A DNA stretch of 64,000 nucleotides from Streptomyces morookaense (GCF_013030945.1 NZ_JABBXF010000046.1:51073-115072), one strand, 5' to 3'; shown: positions 16,847-26,441, numbered from the stretch's first letter. A program made the numbers and translations. The notes: generated from the sequence alone by a model not told the origin.

Positions 16847-17713
16847 TCAGCCGTCGGCCGGTGCCGGTTTCCTCGGCCAGCTCGGGGTGACGCCTTTCCG
16901 GGCCAGGCGCCTGGTCATGAGGGTGATCGCGGCCCAGGTGATCAGGGTCTCGGAGTGCTGGACGAGGCGTTCGTAGTCCCGCGCGTGCCGGCGGGCGTGC
17001 ATCATCCAGGCCAGCGACCTTTCGGCAACCCAACGGCGGGGCAGGATCACGAAGCCGGAGGCGTCCTTGGGCCGGGAGACGGTCTTCATGGTGAGGCGGA
17101 GGTGTTGCTTCGCCCAGGCGACGAGCTTCCCGGCGTATGCGGAGTCGGCCCAGACGATGGTGATTTCCGGGTGCATTATCCGGAGCCGGAAGAGGACTTC
17201 CTTGGCCGCGGCGGAGTCGTGCAGATCGGCGGGGGTGACCATGACCAGCAGCGGCAGCCCCCGGGTGTCCACCACGAGATGCCGTTTCCTCCCGTTGATC
17301 TTTTTCCCCGGATCGTAGCCCCGGGTGGCCCGGCTGACGGTCTCCGCAGCCTTCACCGACTGCGAGTCGATGATGGTGGCCACGGCCCTGGGGCCCTTGC
17401 CCATCTCGCGGCGGATCCGGCCAGCGAGGGCGTCGCGGATCTGCCCGACGATCCCGCGTGCGGCCCACCTCGCCATGAACCCCCAGACCGTCCGCCAGGG
17501 CGGGAAGTCCGCAGGCGGGCTCGCCATTTGCAGCCGGTGTCCAGGACGTAGCGGATCGCGTCGACGATCTCCCGGCGGGGGTGCTTCTCCGACCGTCCGC
17601 CGGTGGGCGTCTCGCAGGCTGGCGGCGGGAGGAGGGGCTCGATCAGCGCCCATTCGGTGTCGGTGGTGTCCGAGGGGTAGCGGCGGCGATCCCGTCGGTG
17701 ACCTGCGGCGGGG
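16847..17713 (-). pseudogene. IS5-family transposase, frameshifted
   Basis: The N-terminal half (YPSDTTDTEWALIEPLLPPP up to VLDTGCKWRA) and the C-terminal half (ADFPPWRTVWGFMARWAARG to the stop at 16847) are in different frames that meet near 17525. The DDE pieces are IIDSQSVKAAE, VWADSAYAGKL and WVAERSLAWMMHARR. A one-base indel explains the break. No clear terminal repeats were found. It interrupts or borders the truncated gene at 17.8-18.1 kb. Confidence 0.8.
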
Positions 17714-17762
17714 GCAGCCCGGCGGCGCTGGGCGGCCCCCGCGGGGAGGGGAAGGGAGGAGT

Positions 17763-18149
17763 TCAGGAGCTGGCGATGAGGTCGAGGGTGGACTCGATGG
17801 AGTTGAGCTGGGCGACGATGTGCCGCACCCACTTGTCGTTCGGGTGGGCGGCGGCGTGCGGGGCGACGGTGCCGGTGATGAACCGGCGGAACTCGGTCAG
17901 CTTCTCGCCCACCACGGCCCGCTCGTAGGTCTCCAGGACATCGCGTTCGGCGCCGAGCAGATAGCCGGCCTCGCGGGACCAGGCCAGCGGCGGCCAGCCC
18001 TTCTCCGCGGCCTGGTCGCACAGGGCGGCGAGCCCGTCGCGGACCTGGCGGGCGGACAGGTGTCCCCGTACTCGTCCGAGTGCGCCATCAAGTACGGAGG
18101 TAAGTGCACCAGTCTCAGTAGGTGTTCTCTTCCTTGTCGTGACGACGGT
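17763..18149 (-). CDS. Hypothetical protein, probably 5'-truncated
   Basis: The minus-strand frame reads LSARQVRDGLAALCDQAAEK, then SREAGYLLGAERDVLETYER and ends NSIESTLDLIASS at 17763. Composition and codon use are coding-like, but no ATG, GTG or TTG start with a ribosome site is seen upstream, and the frame stays open beyond 18149. It may be the C-terminal part of a larger protein cut off by the neighbouring rearrangement. The sequence is helical and not assigned to a family. Confidence 0.5.
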   Translation of the reverse strand, partial: TVVTTRKRTPTETGALTSVLDGALGRVRGHLSARQVRDGLAALCDQAAEKGWPPLAWSREAGYLLGAERDVLETYERAVVGEKLTEFRRFITGTVAPHAAAHPNDKWVRHIVAQLNSIESTLDLIASS

Positions 18150-18213
18150 CCAGCGACCCTGGGGCGTTCGTATTTCAGAGTGCGCCGGTGGTCGGGCGGA
18201 TAGGCTCGGTCAG

Positions 18214-18705
18214 GTGATTGAGACTGAACGGCTCTTGCTGCGGCGTCTGCGGGCTGAGGACGTCGATGCGCTCGTCGCGCTCCATGGGGATAAGCGGGTG
18301 AACCGGTTCGTCAGCACCTATTCGCATCAACAGGCGTTGGAACGGCTGGCCTCGGACAAGCAGCAGTGGACGGAGCGCGGTCACGGGCTGTTCGCCGTCG
18401 AGCTGAAGTCCAGCGGTGAGTTCATCGGCCGGGTCGGGCTGAACTACTGGGAGATCCTCGGCGAAGTGGAACTCGGCTGGATTCTGAAGGCCGAGGCATG
18501 GGGCCACGGCTATGCGACCGAAGCGGCCGGTGCATGTCTGGAATGGGGTTTCGCGACCTTGGACGCGGACCACTTCATCGCCATGATCGGTCACGGGAAC
18601 ACCGCCTCGGTGCGGGTGGCGGAGCGGCTCGGCTTCACCCCTCTGCGCAAGGACGTGCTGTTCGGTCACCCGTGCACGGTGTACTCCGTGGATCAGCTGG
18701 CCTGA
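18214..18705 (+). CDS. GNAT-family N-acetyltransferase (RimJ/RimL type)
   Basis: The GTG at 18214 gives IETERLLLRRLRAEDVDALV, the usual first strand and helix of this group. The acetyl-CoA region follows as ELGWILKAEAWGHGYATEAA (motif A with GHGYA), and NTASVRVAERLGF is the conserved C-terminal helix. At 163 residues it is full length. Proteins like this acetylate ribosomal protein N-termini or small amines; the substrate here is unknown. It is a stand-alone gene between IS remnants. Confidence 0.88.
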   Translation: MIETERLLLRRLRAEDVDALVALHGDKRVNRFVSTYSHQQALERLASDKQQWTERGHGLFAVELKSSGEFIGRVGLNYWEILGEVELGWILKAEAWGHGYATEAAGACLEWGFATLDADHFIAMIGHGNTASVRVAERLGFTPLRKDVLFGHPCTVYSVDQLA

Positions 18706-18735
18706 AAGGTCGTCCGCATCAGGTCAAAAGCAAGG

Positions 18736-19086
18736 TCAGGCCACGTCGGTGTCTCGTTCGATGGCCTGGAGTCGGTTCTTGAGGCGGTAGCTGTTGCCGT
18801 TGATCGGGACGACTTCGCAGTGGTGAAGGAGGCGATCGAGGATGGCGGTGGCCAGGACCTCGTCGCCGAAGACCTGGCCCCATTCACTGAAGGTTTTGTT
18901 CGAGGTCAGGATAATCGAGCCCTTTCCGTAGCGCTTGGAGATCACCTGGAAGACCAGGTTTGCTTCGGCTCGCTCGAGGGGCTGGTATCCCACTTCGTCG
19001 ACCACAAGAACGCCCGGCCGAAGGTAGGTTGTGAGTTTGCTGGTCAGACGCCCAGCGCTTTCAGCGGCTTTGAGGTTGCGGACCAT
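18736..19086 (-). pseudogene. istB: IS21-type helper ATPase IstB, C-terminal fragment
   Basis: The frame carries LVVDEVGYQPLERAEANLVF (Walker B), SIILTSNKTFSEWGQVFGDE and AILDRLLHHCEVVPINGNSY, all typical of the second half of IstB. The P-loop half is missing; upstream sequence (19087-19240) does not encode it. The partner transposase IstA is also absent. Confidence 0.85.
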
Positions 19087-19451
19087 GTCGTGCGTGTCAG
19101 CGATTCGACCCCGGCCTCGGCGCTGCCGCCGGCGAGGTCACCGTCGGCAAGCGCCCGCAGAGCCTTCGCGCTGAGCTCGACGAAACGGACGCGTTTGGAG
19201 ACGGAGAGAGGTTCGTGATTCATCGCGGAGATGTTCACCCCAGCACCGCAGGGCTGTCCATCGCTTTACGGCCTCGGCGGACGTGACGATCACCGTCGGG
19301 CAGTGACGTGAGCAGGGCCGCACGAATGCCGTGCCCGAACCTGTCCTCATCCGCGACACCGCTCGCCAATCCCCCACCAGCCGAGCCAGCAGATCAGCAC
19401 GACTGAAACTCAAATTCCCCCGAGACCGTAAGCTGGACCCGAAGAGTCCAT
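19087..19451. other. Rearranged stretch without a recognised gene
   Basis: Short minus-strand frames are present, for example RVRFVELSAKALRALADGDL near 19150-19200 and MSFSRADLLARLVGDW near 19400. None forms a complete gene or a named domain. It is most likely mosaic debris between two IS remnants. Confidence 0.35.
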
Positions 19452-19760
19452 CTACTCATCCGGAGTGAACTTCCCGGTGATCTCCGTGAGCGTGATGGCC
19501 CCTGGCCCGATCGCCACTCCCAGGTACCGGCTGGACGTCCGCATGTACTCCTGGTGCCCACCTACGTGCACTGCCAACGTCCACAGGTAATCGCGCACGT
19601 CCTCACGCTCGCCCAAGGGTCCCTTAAGGATCTCCTCCCGCGCGGAGATGAACCGGCGGAGCCGTTCCACAGCCATAGCAGCCATGGAGTCGACCGCCTC
19701 TTGCACCCCGGCGCCTTCCCGCCGGAACAGCCAGAACGAGTTGAAGGAGTTCTGTCCATC
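19452..19760 (-). pseudogene. Hypothetical protein fragment fused to a transposase remnant
   Basis: The frame reads FRREGAGVQEAVDSMAAMAV, then FISAREEILKGPLGEREDVR and ends GKFTPDE at 19452. It is coding-like and helical but its N-terminus runs into NF033580-transposase sequence in another frame, so the gene is cut by a deletion junction near 19.76-19.80 kb. The family is not recognised. Confidence 0.4.
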
Positions 19761-19769
19761 CCCTCCGAG

Positions 19770-20275
19770 TGTGGAGGGGATGGACATCGGTGGGCCCCAG
19801 CCGGACCGCGTCCAGGACTTGTGTCCAGGACGTGCGGTCCGGGGTGAGCGCGGCGACGAATGAGTACGGCCAGCCCCACGTGGTCCGATGAGCGGCCGTT
19901 GCGGCCGTGGACCAGGCAGAACAGCCGATCCGGCGAGCAGGCGGCGTCCGAGCGCAGCCATGGGGAGACGTCGACCGTGAGCACGATCCGCCCGTCGAAC
20001 CGCAGAAGCGGCAGGGATATCAGCAGGTCACGTAAGGCATCAGCGTCGAGCCGGCCGTGGTTCAAGGCCCCGTACAGAGAGCCATAACCGCGCTGATGCT
20101 CGGCAAGCAGCGACAGCTCCACCGGCGTCCGCGTCGGCCCGTCCGCGCATAGCAGCGTGTCGGCCAGCTCGAAGAACGCATCCGCCCGCGCGGACAGACA
20201 CCCGTAGAAGGCCGTCCGAAAGCGTGACAGCTCTGCGAACGCATCCCGTCCACCGGGCTGCTGCAGCACACTCAT
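19770..20275 (-). pseudogene. NF033580-type DDE transposase, N-terminal fragment
   Basis: The ATG at 20275 opens a frame with LSRFRTAFYGCLSARADAFF, PVELSLLAEHQRGYGSLYGA and RIVLTVDVSPWLRSDAACSP, the conserved N-terminal region of this transposase group, including the first catalytic Asp. A frameshift near 19880 moves the reading to WPYSFVAALTPDRTSWTQVL. The rest of the ~460-residue protein is deleted. The upstream 20.28-20.35 kb region has the paired GGCCTTCCT arms typical of the element end. Confidence 0.75.
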
Positions 20276-20547
20276 CCCACGGCCTTCCTTGTGAACTCCT
20301 GTATCTCGTCGCAGAGTTCAGGATCACGAGGAAGGCCGCCCTCATACCCTGCAATCACACCAAAGAGTGACCACATGACCAGTGAAGGCTCTGGTTGTTT
20401 CGGCTGCGTGGGGCGAGTGGTTCGCAGGTGCCCACAAGGAGGCCCATACGGGTGAAATGCGTGCTTGACCGGTGTTGTGCGTTGACGAATGGTGCTCCTC
20501 TGGCTCTAGCAACGGCATATGTGGCCGTGCTGGAGAAAGGGGTCGTC

Positions 20548-21078
20548 ATGCCTCGGACGCTGATGACGACAAGGGCCAGGATCGCCGTAGTAGCAGCAAC
20601 GAGTATCGCCGGGCTGCTGTTCTCCCGAGGGGCCGCTTTCGCGGACAACCCAGGCGACTGGGGGTTCACCCTCAACGAGGAGGTCCAGCCGGGCAGCACA
20701 ACCGAGTTCTACCCAACCCTCGCGTGTGACCCGGGGGACTCCTCCACGGCTGGGTGCACCTACAGCAAGGACATGCAGTTCACCGTGACGACGTCCCACG
20801 ACGCGACGATGACCATGGTGTCCAACAGCTCCCCGCTGCTGGACCGCGGCACAGGTACACCGGTGGGAACTTGCACGGTGGCCAATGCCACGGAAATCGT
20901 ATGCGTGCCCAACACCAGCGGCTCAGTCAACGACGGTGATGCGCTGATCACCGACGACGCCGTGGATCTCGATGTACCGGACTCCGACTGCAACGAAGAC
21001 GTCGTCGCATTCGAGTGGCTCTACCAGGGCACTGACGAGGGCGATGACCCCTCGGCGGTCTACACGTCGGGGTGCTGA
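20548..21078 (+). CDS. Secreted protein of unknown function
   Basis: GGAGAAAGG is seven bases before the ATG at 20548. The 176-residue product has a twin-Arg-free Sec signal (IAVVAATSIAGLLFSRGAAF, then A) and a mature acidic, Thr/Ser-rich region with two pairs of Cys (LACDPG..AGCTYS, GTCTV..IVCVP) plus two late Cys, suggesting a disulphide-stabilised beta protein. No domain was recognised. It stands alone between IS debris. Confidence 0.7.
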   Translation: MPRTLMTTRARIAVVAATSIAGLLFSRGAAFADNPGDWGFTLNEEVQPGSTTEFYPTLACDPGDSSTAGCTYSKDMQFTVTTSHDATMTMVSNSSPLLDRGTGTPVGTCTVANATEIVCVPNTSGSVNDGDALITDDAVDLDVPDSDCNEDVVAFEWLYQGTDEGDDPSAVYTSGC

Positions 21079-21144
21079 ACCGGAGTCTCATGAGCCGGTC
21101 TTGTGCTGTCCGACGGGTCCATCACTCGACCCATCGGACAGACC

Positions 21145-21405
21145 TTAGTCGCGGTGGACAGCGGCCGACGCGTGCTTGAGGCCGGCGTCTTCCTCGGCGG
21201 CGATGTCCTCGCGGTAAGACGCGGGCGACCATCGCGGCCGCGAGCTTGGCGGCCTCCTTGACGATGCCGCACTGCTCGGCGCACCGTTCAGCCTGCGCCT
21301 TCATGCGGACCGCGGAGTCGGCCAGGTCCGCGATCAGGCCGGTGACCTCGGTGGAGATGTTGTGGTCGCCGACCAGGTCGGCGACCGACGTGGGTAATCC
21401 GTCAA
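21145..21405 (-). pseudogene. Hypothetical helical protein, 5'-truncated and frameshifted
   Basis: One frame gives LPTSVADLVGDHNISTEVTG and ADSAVRMKAQAERCAEQCGI; after a one-base shift near 21215 it continues YREDIAAEEDAGLKHASAAV and stops. No start codon with a ribosome site is evident. Its function is not recognised. Confidence 0.4.
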
Positions 21406-21502
21406 GCGATCCGAGACGCTGATCGAACGCGACCGAAACAGACGGCAGCGATCACAACCCTCAATACAGAGAGTGACCACCCGGTGTTAAGGAACAAGCT
21501 AA

Positions 21503-22389
21503 CTGATCGTTTCAAAATGAGTTCGGTGTGGCGGCTGGGAGTTGAGGGAGTCGTCCGGCAAGGTCTGCCGAATGGCTGACGCTCTTGTACCCGACGACCT
21601 GTGGGAGCGGATAGCGCCGCTGCTCCCGGCCCAGCCGCCGCGGCGGCACCGGTTCCCCGGCCGGAAGCCGGTGGATGACCGGGTCGCCCTGGCCGGCATC
21701 ATGTACATACCGCGCAAAGGCGTGACCTGGGCGGACGTGCCTGCCGAACGGATCGGCTGCAGCGGGGTGACCTGCTGGCGGCGGCTGCGGGACTGGACCG
21801 AGGCAGGAGTCTGGCCCCGGCTCCACGAAGCCCTCCTGACCGAGCTCCGCAGAGCCGGGCTCCTCGACATGGACGACTGCTCGATCGACGGCTCCCACGT
21901 CAGGGCGCTCAAAGGGGGGCTCACACCGGCCCCTCGCCGGTCGACCGAGGCCGGCCCGGCTCCAAGCACCATGTGATCGTCGACCGGCACGGCACCCCGC
22001 TCTCCGTCACGTTGACCGCCGGGAACCGGCACGACGTCACCCAGCTCATGCCCCTGCTGGACGCCGTGCCCCGCATCCGCGGCAGGCGAGGCCGTCCCCG
22101 CCACCACCCCCAGCGCCTGTTCGCCGACCGCGGCTACGACTTCGACAAATACCGCCGCCTGATCCGCAAGCGCGGTATCACCCCGAAGATCGCTCGCCGC
22201 GGCATCGCACACGGCTCAGGTCTCGGCAAGACCCGCTGGGTGGTAGAGCGCGCCTTCGCCTGGCTGCACCAGTTCAAACGCCTGCGCATCCGCTACGAGA
22301 TACGCGCCGACCTCCACCAAGGGCTTCTTCAACTCGCCTGCACCATCATCTGCTTGAGACGACTACGCACCGCATTCTGAAACGATCAG
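21503..22389 (+). mobile_element. IS5-family (IS427-like) insertion sequence, apparently intact
   Basis: The 12-bp ends CTGATCGTTTCA (21503-21514) and its complement (22378-22389) bound an 887-bp element with one frameshifted transposase. Similarity extends inward with changes. No convincing target duplication is visible in the flanks. The transposase stop codon lies inside the right repeat. Confidence 0.8.
21572..22378 (+). CDS. IS5-family transposase, made by -1 frameshifting
   Basis: The first frame runs from the ATG at 21572 (MADALVPDDLWERIAPLLPA) to DCSIDGSHVRALKGG. At AAAGGGGGG (21911-21919) a -1 slip gives HTGPSPVDRGRPGSKHHVIV, continuing to the stop at the element end. The catalytic parts are CSIDGSH (Asp), ADRGYDFDKYRR (Asp) and WVVERAFAWL (Glu). 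The slippery run is at the same codon as in the IS5 copy at 4.8 kb, so programmed frameshifting is more likely than damage. All parts of the enzyme are present. Confidence 0.8.
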
Positions 22390-22546
22390 AAGGCTTGGAC
22401 ACAGCGACATCCTTTCCACCTGCCCTACAGGGCAAGCCAGTTCAGATGTCACCCGATCGTGCAGCAGACCCCTCAGTCAGTGTGCGCACCGCTTGGAGGG
22501 CACCGCTTGCTGCGCCCGGAACCGCGCCCGTCCTGATTGAAGTGCG

Positions 22547-23500
22547 TCACTGGAAACGCGTATCGGTGCGTGGGTCGGGGACGGCGACCATGGTGAGTCG
22601 GGCGGTACGGCCGGCTTGTCGGCAGGTGTGGCGCCGGAGTGCTGTGAGTGGTGCGAGGCGGCGGGCGAGTGACATTCGGGAGTCGGGGGTATGGTGGCGG
22701 GCGCCGATGGTGGCCGGGCGGGGCAGGAAGGCGTTGCCGAAGCGCACCAGGGCGGGGCGGTTCGCGCGGGCGAGGCCGGTGTGGAGTTCGTGCAGGATGT
22801 GTGCGGCGAGAGCACGCTGGGCGTCTGCGGCCTTGTGTGGTCCGTGGAGGTGAGCGTGCAGCCGGAGGGTGTTGAAGGAGTCGTCACGGACGTCCTGTTC
22901 GTAGCCGACGCAGTCCGCGACGACTTCGTCCCGCGCGAAGACGTGCCGGGCCAGGCTCATGAACTCCTCGTCGACTGACAGGTCTGCCAGACGCAGTGCG
23001 AAGCGCAGCAGCAGGCGGATGTGTGCCGAGCGGCTGTAGCAGGTCTCGCGGATGAGCTCGGCGGTCAGCGGCAGACGGCCCTGCATGATGCGGGTCTCGG
23101 TCTGTGCGTACCGGACGAGAGTGTCGAGTTCGGTATCGATGGCTGTGTCGTGGGACAGGCCGTAGGCGGCCAGGATGGCGTCGATCCCTTCCCGGCCGCC
23201 GCCTTTCGGGCCGGCTCCGCCGCGCTGGTGTTCCTCCAGGTCGCCGTCGGTGCGGTAGACCAGTGCCTCGAAGTGGTGGAGGACGGGAACAAGTTGGGCC
23301 GCAGCCCGCTGCGGGTAGCCGAGGCGTTCCAGCAGTTCCGTGCAGGCCCCTGCGACCCGGCAGGCTTTGAGCTGGTGCTGGAAGGTGACCGCGGTCTCGT
23401 TCCAGTGTTGCTGGTCCAGGTGTTCCAGCGGTGTCTGAGCTGTTGCACGGGCTTGCCTGATGAGGAGTCGGGTGCGCTGCGATGTCGGCGTGATGGTCAC
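22547..23500 (-). CDS. All-helical protein divergent from the lasso cluster, possibly terpenoid-synthase-like
   Basis: The start is the GTG at 23500 behind GAGGAG; the longer frame to 23605 lacks a site. The 317-residue protein is helix-rich without signal or membrane segments. DEEFMSLARHVFARDEVVAD followed by YEQDVRDDSFNTLRLH loosely resembles the late Asp/Asn metal-binding region of class I terpene synthases, and VYRTDGDLEEHQ could stand for the first acidic motif. Neither is a textbook match. It lies 268 bases from the lasso precursor, on the opposite strand, so a link to the cluster is possible but unproven. Confidence 0.45.
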   Translation of the reverse strand: MTITPTSQRTRLLIRQARATAQTPLEHLDQQHWNETAVTFQHQLKACRVAGACTELLERLGYPQRAAAQLVPVLHHFEALVYRTDGDLEEHQRGGAGPKGGGREGIDAILAAYGLSHDTAIDTELDTLVRYAQTETRIMQGRLPLTAELIRETCYSRSAHIRLLLRFALRLADLSVDEEFMSLARHVFARDEVVADCVGYEQDVRDDSFNTLRLHAHLHGPHKAADAQRALAAHILHELHTGLARANRPALVRFGNAFLPRPATIGARHHTPDSRMSLARRLAPLTALRRHTCRQAGRTARLTMVAVPDPRTDTRFQ

Positions 23501-23768
23501 GTGAGTCTCCTCGGTGAGCGGGACTGTTCCGGTGAAGTCCGCGCCTGCGGCGCTGTGCGGGCGCTGTGGTGCCTGGTGTCCGTGTGACGCACCACGCCCT
23601 GGCATCGGCCCCCCAACCCCTTGAAGCTACACGGCAGTTAGCGGGAAAAGCGGCGGGAGGATGTACGGGTTTCCCCAGTAGTGGCCATGAAAATCTCGTC
23701 TCGAACGTCGCCACAACCGGCACTCAAAGTCCGGACGGGCAACCATGGATTCGAAAGGAGTTTCGCCA

Positions 23769-23897
23769 ATGGAGCGGCGGGACAGCGAACAGAACGAGGC
23801 GTACGAGACGCCGCAGTTGGTGGAGGTCGGCGGGTTCGCCGACCTCACCCTGGGCAGCGGCCACCAGCACAGTGAGTCCTACGGCTACTACGACTGA
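23769..23897 (+). CDS. Lasso peptide precursor (A)
   Basis: AAGGAG at 23755-23760 is eight bases before the ATG. The 42-residue peptide has a leader with the lasso recognition motif YETPQLVEVGGFADLT (Y-x-x-P-x-L-x-x-x-G-x-F), which binds the B1/RRE protein, and the conserved Thr27 at the penultimate leader position. Cleavage after Leu28 gives the predicted core GSGHQHSESYGYYD. Gly1 and Glu8 would form an 8-residue macrolactam ring, leaving a six-residue tail rich in Tyr that could plug the ring, and a C-terminal Asp. There is no Cys, so it is a class II lasso peptide. The synthetase gene starts two bases after the stop. Confidence 0.9.
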   Translation: MERRDSEQNEAYETPQLVEVGGFADLTLGSGHQHSESYGYYD

Positions 23898-23899
23898 GG

Positions 23900-25768
23900 A
23901 TGCGCGTGCCCACCGACGTCTCGTTCGTAGTCTTCCCCGACAGTGACGGCAGCCAGGCCGCCGCGCGACGGTTGTGCGACGCGCCCGGCGTACAGCTGGT
24001 CAGCCACGCGTCGGGCAGACCGTGGATAGTCGGCCGCTGGCCGGTCGGCGGACTGACCGTCGCCGCCGCGGGACGGGCACGGGTGGCGCTGGCCGGGCAC
24101 AGCCCGGCCGACGCCGACCACCTCGACCGGGTCGTACGGCAACGCCCGGACCTGTCCGCCGTGGATGCCCTGGCCCGGACGGTGCGCGGCAGCGCTCATC
24201 TCGCCGCCTCGGCCGGCGGGAAGGTGCGGGTGCAGGGCACGGCGTCCGGCGTGCGCCGTGTCTTCCACAGCCGCCTCGACGGCGTCACCGTCGCAGCGGA
24301 CCGGCCCGATACGCTCGCCAGGCTGATCGGAGCGGACATCGACGACGAGCTGCTGGCCTTGCGCCTGCTCGCGCCTACGGCGTCCTACCTGCTGAACGAA
24401 CGGCCCGTATGGCGCAAGGTGCACCAGGTGACCCCCGGCCACTGCCTCGTCCTCGATGCCGAAGGCCGCGCCCGTACCACCCGATGGTGGACACCACCCG
24501 CCGCCGACCGGTCGCTGGAAGACGGAGCCCCGGCCGTGCGGGACGCGCTGGTGGATGCCGTGCACTACAGGGTGAAGGACGCGGGCGCGGCCAGCACCGA
24601 CCTGTCGGGCGGCATGGACTCGGGCGCCGTGGCCCACTTGGCCGCGGACAAGGCCGCATCGCTGACCACCATCCGCACCCCGCAGCTCGACCGCGGCGGT
24701 GACGACGCGCTGTGGGCCCGGCGCCTGACCGATCAACTGCCCGACGCGGAACACCTCCTGCTGGAGTACGAGCAGGCCCCCACCATGTTCGCCGGGCTCG
24801 ACACCGGCGAAGGGATGACCGTCCCCGCCGGACCTCCGCACTGGGTACGCTCCGGGGCCCGGTTCGCCGACGTGTGCCGGCAGGCCGCGGACCGCGGATC
24901 GCGTCTGCATCTGTGCGGCCACGGCGGGGACGAGATCTTCGTCCCGCCCGCGAGCCACCTGCATTCGCTGGTGCGCTCACACCCCCGGCTGGCCGTGCGC
25001 GCGGTCCGGGGCCGCCGGGCGATGACCAGATGGCCTTTGGGCGCCACTTGGCGGGCGCTGGCCGATTCCCGCGACTTCCCGTCCTGGCTCGCCCACTGCG
25101 CGAACCGCCTCGACGCCCCGCCCGCCTCGCCGTTCGCTCCGCAGACCGGCTGGACACCCATGCTCCGCATACCCCCCTGGGCCACGCCCAAGGCGGCCGA
25201 CGCGGCACGCGAGCTGCTGCTGCGCACGGCGGGGGAGCACCCGGAGCCCCTGGCCCCCGGGCGAGGCACACACGAGACCCTGGACAGGATCCATCTGGCG
25301 GGAGCCGCGGTCCACTACGCCGAACGGCTCATGGCCGCCCACGGCATCCGCTTCGCTGCGCCCTACCTCGACGACCGCGTGATCGAGGCCGCACTGGCAG
25401 TGCGGCCGCACGAACGCGGCACCCCCGACCGCTACAAGCCTCTGCTCGCCCACGCCATGCGCGGTCTGGTCCCCGACACGATGCTGCAACGAACCACCAA
25501 GGGCGCCTACGACGAGGACACCTATGACGGCCTTCGCCGCCACCGCCGCACACTGCTGAGCCTCTTCGAGGGCTCGCGGCTGGCCCGGCTCGGTCTGGTC
25601 GACGACGCGGCCGTACGGAACGTGCTGCGCACCTCCCACCCCACCGTCGTGCCACTCAGGGACCTGGAACCGACCCTGGCGTGCGAAGTCTGGCTGCGCT
25701 CCCGCGCCGCCCAGGAGCGATCCCCAGGAACCGCACCGGCCGCCGACGACCTCGAAGGAATCCTGTGA
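23900..25768 (+). CDS. Lasso peptide macrolactam synthetase (C; asparagine-synthetase-like)
   Basis: The 622-residue product matches lasso C proteins. The N-terminal half is a degenerate class II glutamine-amidotransferase-like domain without the catalytic Cys2. The C-terminal half is an ATP-pyrophosphatase with SGGMDS at residues 236-241 and LHLCGHGGDEIF further on. It adenylates the side chain of core Glu8 and joins it to the Gly1 amine released by the protease. The start is the ATG at 23900 or the GTG at 23906; GAGG at 23896-23899 favours the latter slightly. It overlaps the next gene by four bases, so translation is coupled. Confidence 0.93.
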   Translation: MRVPTDVSFVVFPDSDGSQAAARRLCDAPGVQLVSHASGRPWIVGRWPVGGLTVAAAGRARVALAGHSPADADHLDRVVRQRPDLSAVDALARTVRGSAHLAASAGGKVRVQGTASGVRRVFHSRLDGVTVAADRPDTLARLIGADIDDELLALRLLAPTASYLLNERPVWRKVHQVTPGHCLVLDAEGRARTTRWWTPPAADRSLEDGAPAVRDALVDAVHYRVKDAGAASTDLSGGMDSGAVAHLAADKAASLTTIRTPQLDRGGDDALWARRLTDQLPDAEHLLLEYEQAPTMFAGLDTGEGMTVPAGPPHWVRSGARFADVCRQAADRGSRLHLCGHGGDEIFVPPASHLHSLVRSHPRLAVRAVRGRRAMTRWPLGATWRALADSRDFPSWLAHCANRLDAPPASPFAPQTGWTPMLRIPPWATPKAADAARELLLRTAGEHPEPLAPGRGTHETLDRIHLAGAAVHYAERLMAAHGIRFAAPYLDDRVIEAALAVRPHERGTPDRYKPLLAHAMRGLVPDTMLQRTTKGAYDEDTYDGLRRHRRTLLSLFEGSRLARLGLVDDAAVRNVLRTSHPTVVPLRDLEPTLACEVWLRSRAAQERSPGTAPAADDLEGIL

Positions 25769-26022
25769 CCTTCAGCTTGCACCCCCATGTCACCGCCACT
25801 GAAACCGAACACGGCACCGTGCTGCTCGACCAGCGCCGCGGCCGCTATTTCCAGCTCAACCCCACCGGAGCGCGAGTGCTGCAGCTGATGCTCAACGGCG
25901 CCTCCCACGAACACGCCGCCCGTGAACTGAGCGAGCAGTACGGCATCAGCGGGCAGCAGGCCCAGGCCGATGTGACCGCGCTGCTCACCGCCCTGCACAC
26001 GGCAAAGCTGACCAAGCGATGA
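25765..26022 (+). CDS. Lasso RiPP recognition element protein (B1; PqqD-like)
   Basis: The 85-residue product starts at the GTG at 25765, inside the end of the C gene. It has the PqqD-like winged-helix layout: VLLDQRRGRYFQLNPTGARV and a three-helix tail. It is expected to bind the leader motif of the precursor and hand it to the B2 protease. It overlaps the B2 start by four bases (ATGA). Size and order match split-B lasso systems of actinobacteria. Confidence 0.93.
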   Translation: MTFSLHPHVTATETEHGTVLLDQRRGRYFQLNPTGARVLQLMLNGASHEHAARELSEQYGISGQQAQADVTALLTALHTAKLTKR

Positions 26023-26441
26023 GCACGCCCGTCGCCCTGGGAAAGCGCGCCGCGCCTGCCTTGCGCCGCCGCCTCGCCGCGCACCTCGCCGTCGCTGCTG
26101 CCCGGCTGCTGGCCATGCTGCCGCCCGCACGCATCCGCACCGTCCTGCTCATCGCCCGCATGGGCGCCGCACCGGCACACACACGACAGGCACAGGCCGC
26201 CCGCGACGATGTCGTCGCTGTCAGCACGCTCTGCGCCGGGCAGGGCTGCCTGCAACGGTCCCTGGCCACCGCACTGCTGTGCAGGCTCGGTGGTACCTGG
26301 CCCACTTGGTGCACCGGGGTACGAACCGCTCCCTTCCGCGCCCACGCGTGGGTGGAGGCCGACGGACAGCCGGTCGGCGAGCCCGATCCGCCCGGCTACT
26401 ACACGCCCACCCTCAGCGTCCCGCACCGGGCACACCGGTGA
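26019..26441 (+). CDS. Lasso leader peptidase (B2; transglutaminase-like Cys protease)
   Basis: The 140-residue protein has the B2 core: GCLQRSLATALLCRLGG with the catalytic Cys, then FRAHAWVEADGQPVGEPDP with His and the following Asp. It removes the leader after Leu28, using the B1-bound substrate. The start ATG overlaps the B1 stop. A gap of 87 bases to the transporter gene holds no separate gene. Confidence 0.92.
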   Translation: MSTPVALGKRAAPALRRRLAAHLAVAAARLLAMLPPARIRTVLLIARMGAAPAHTRQAQAARDDVVAVSTLCAGQGCLQRSLATALLCRLGGTWPTWCTGVRTAPFRAHAWVEADGQPVGEPDPPGYYTPTLSVPHRAHR

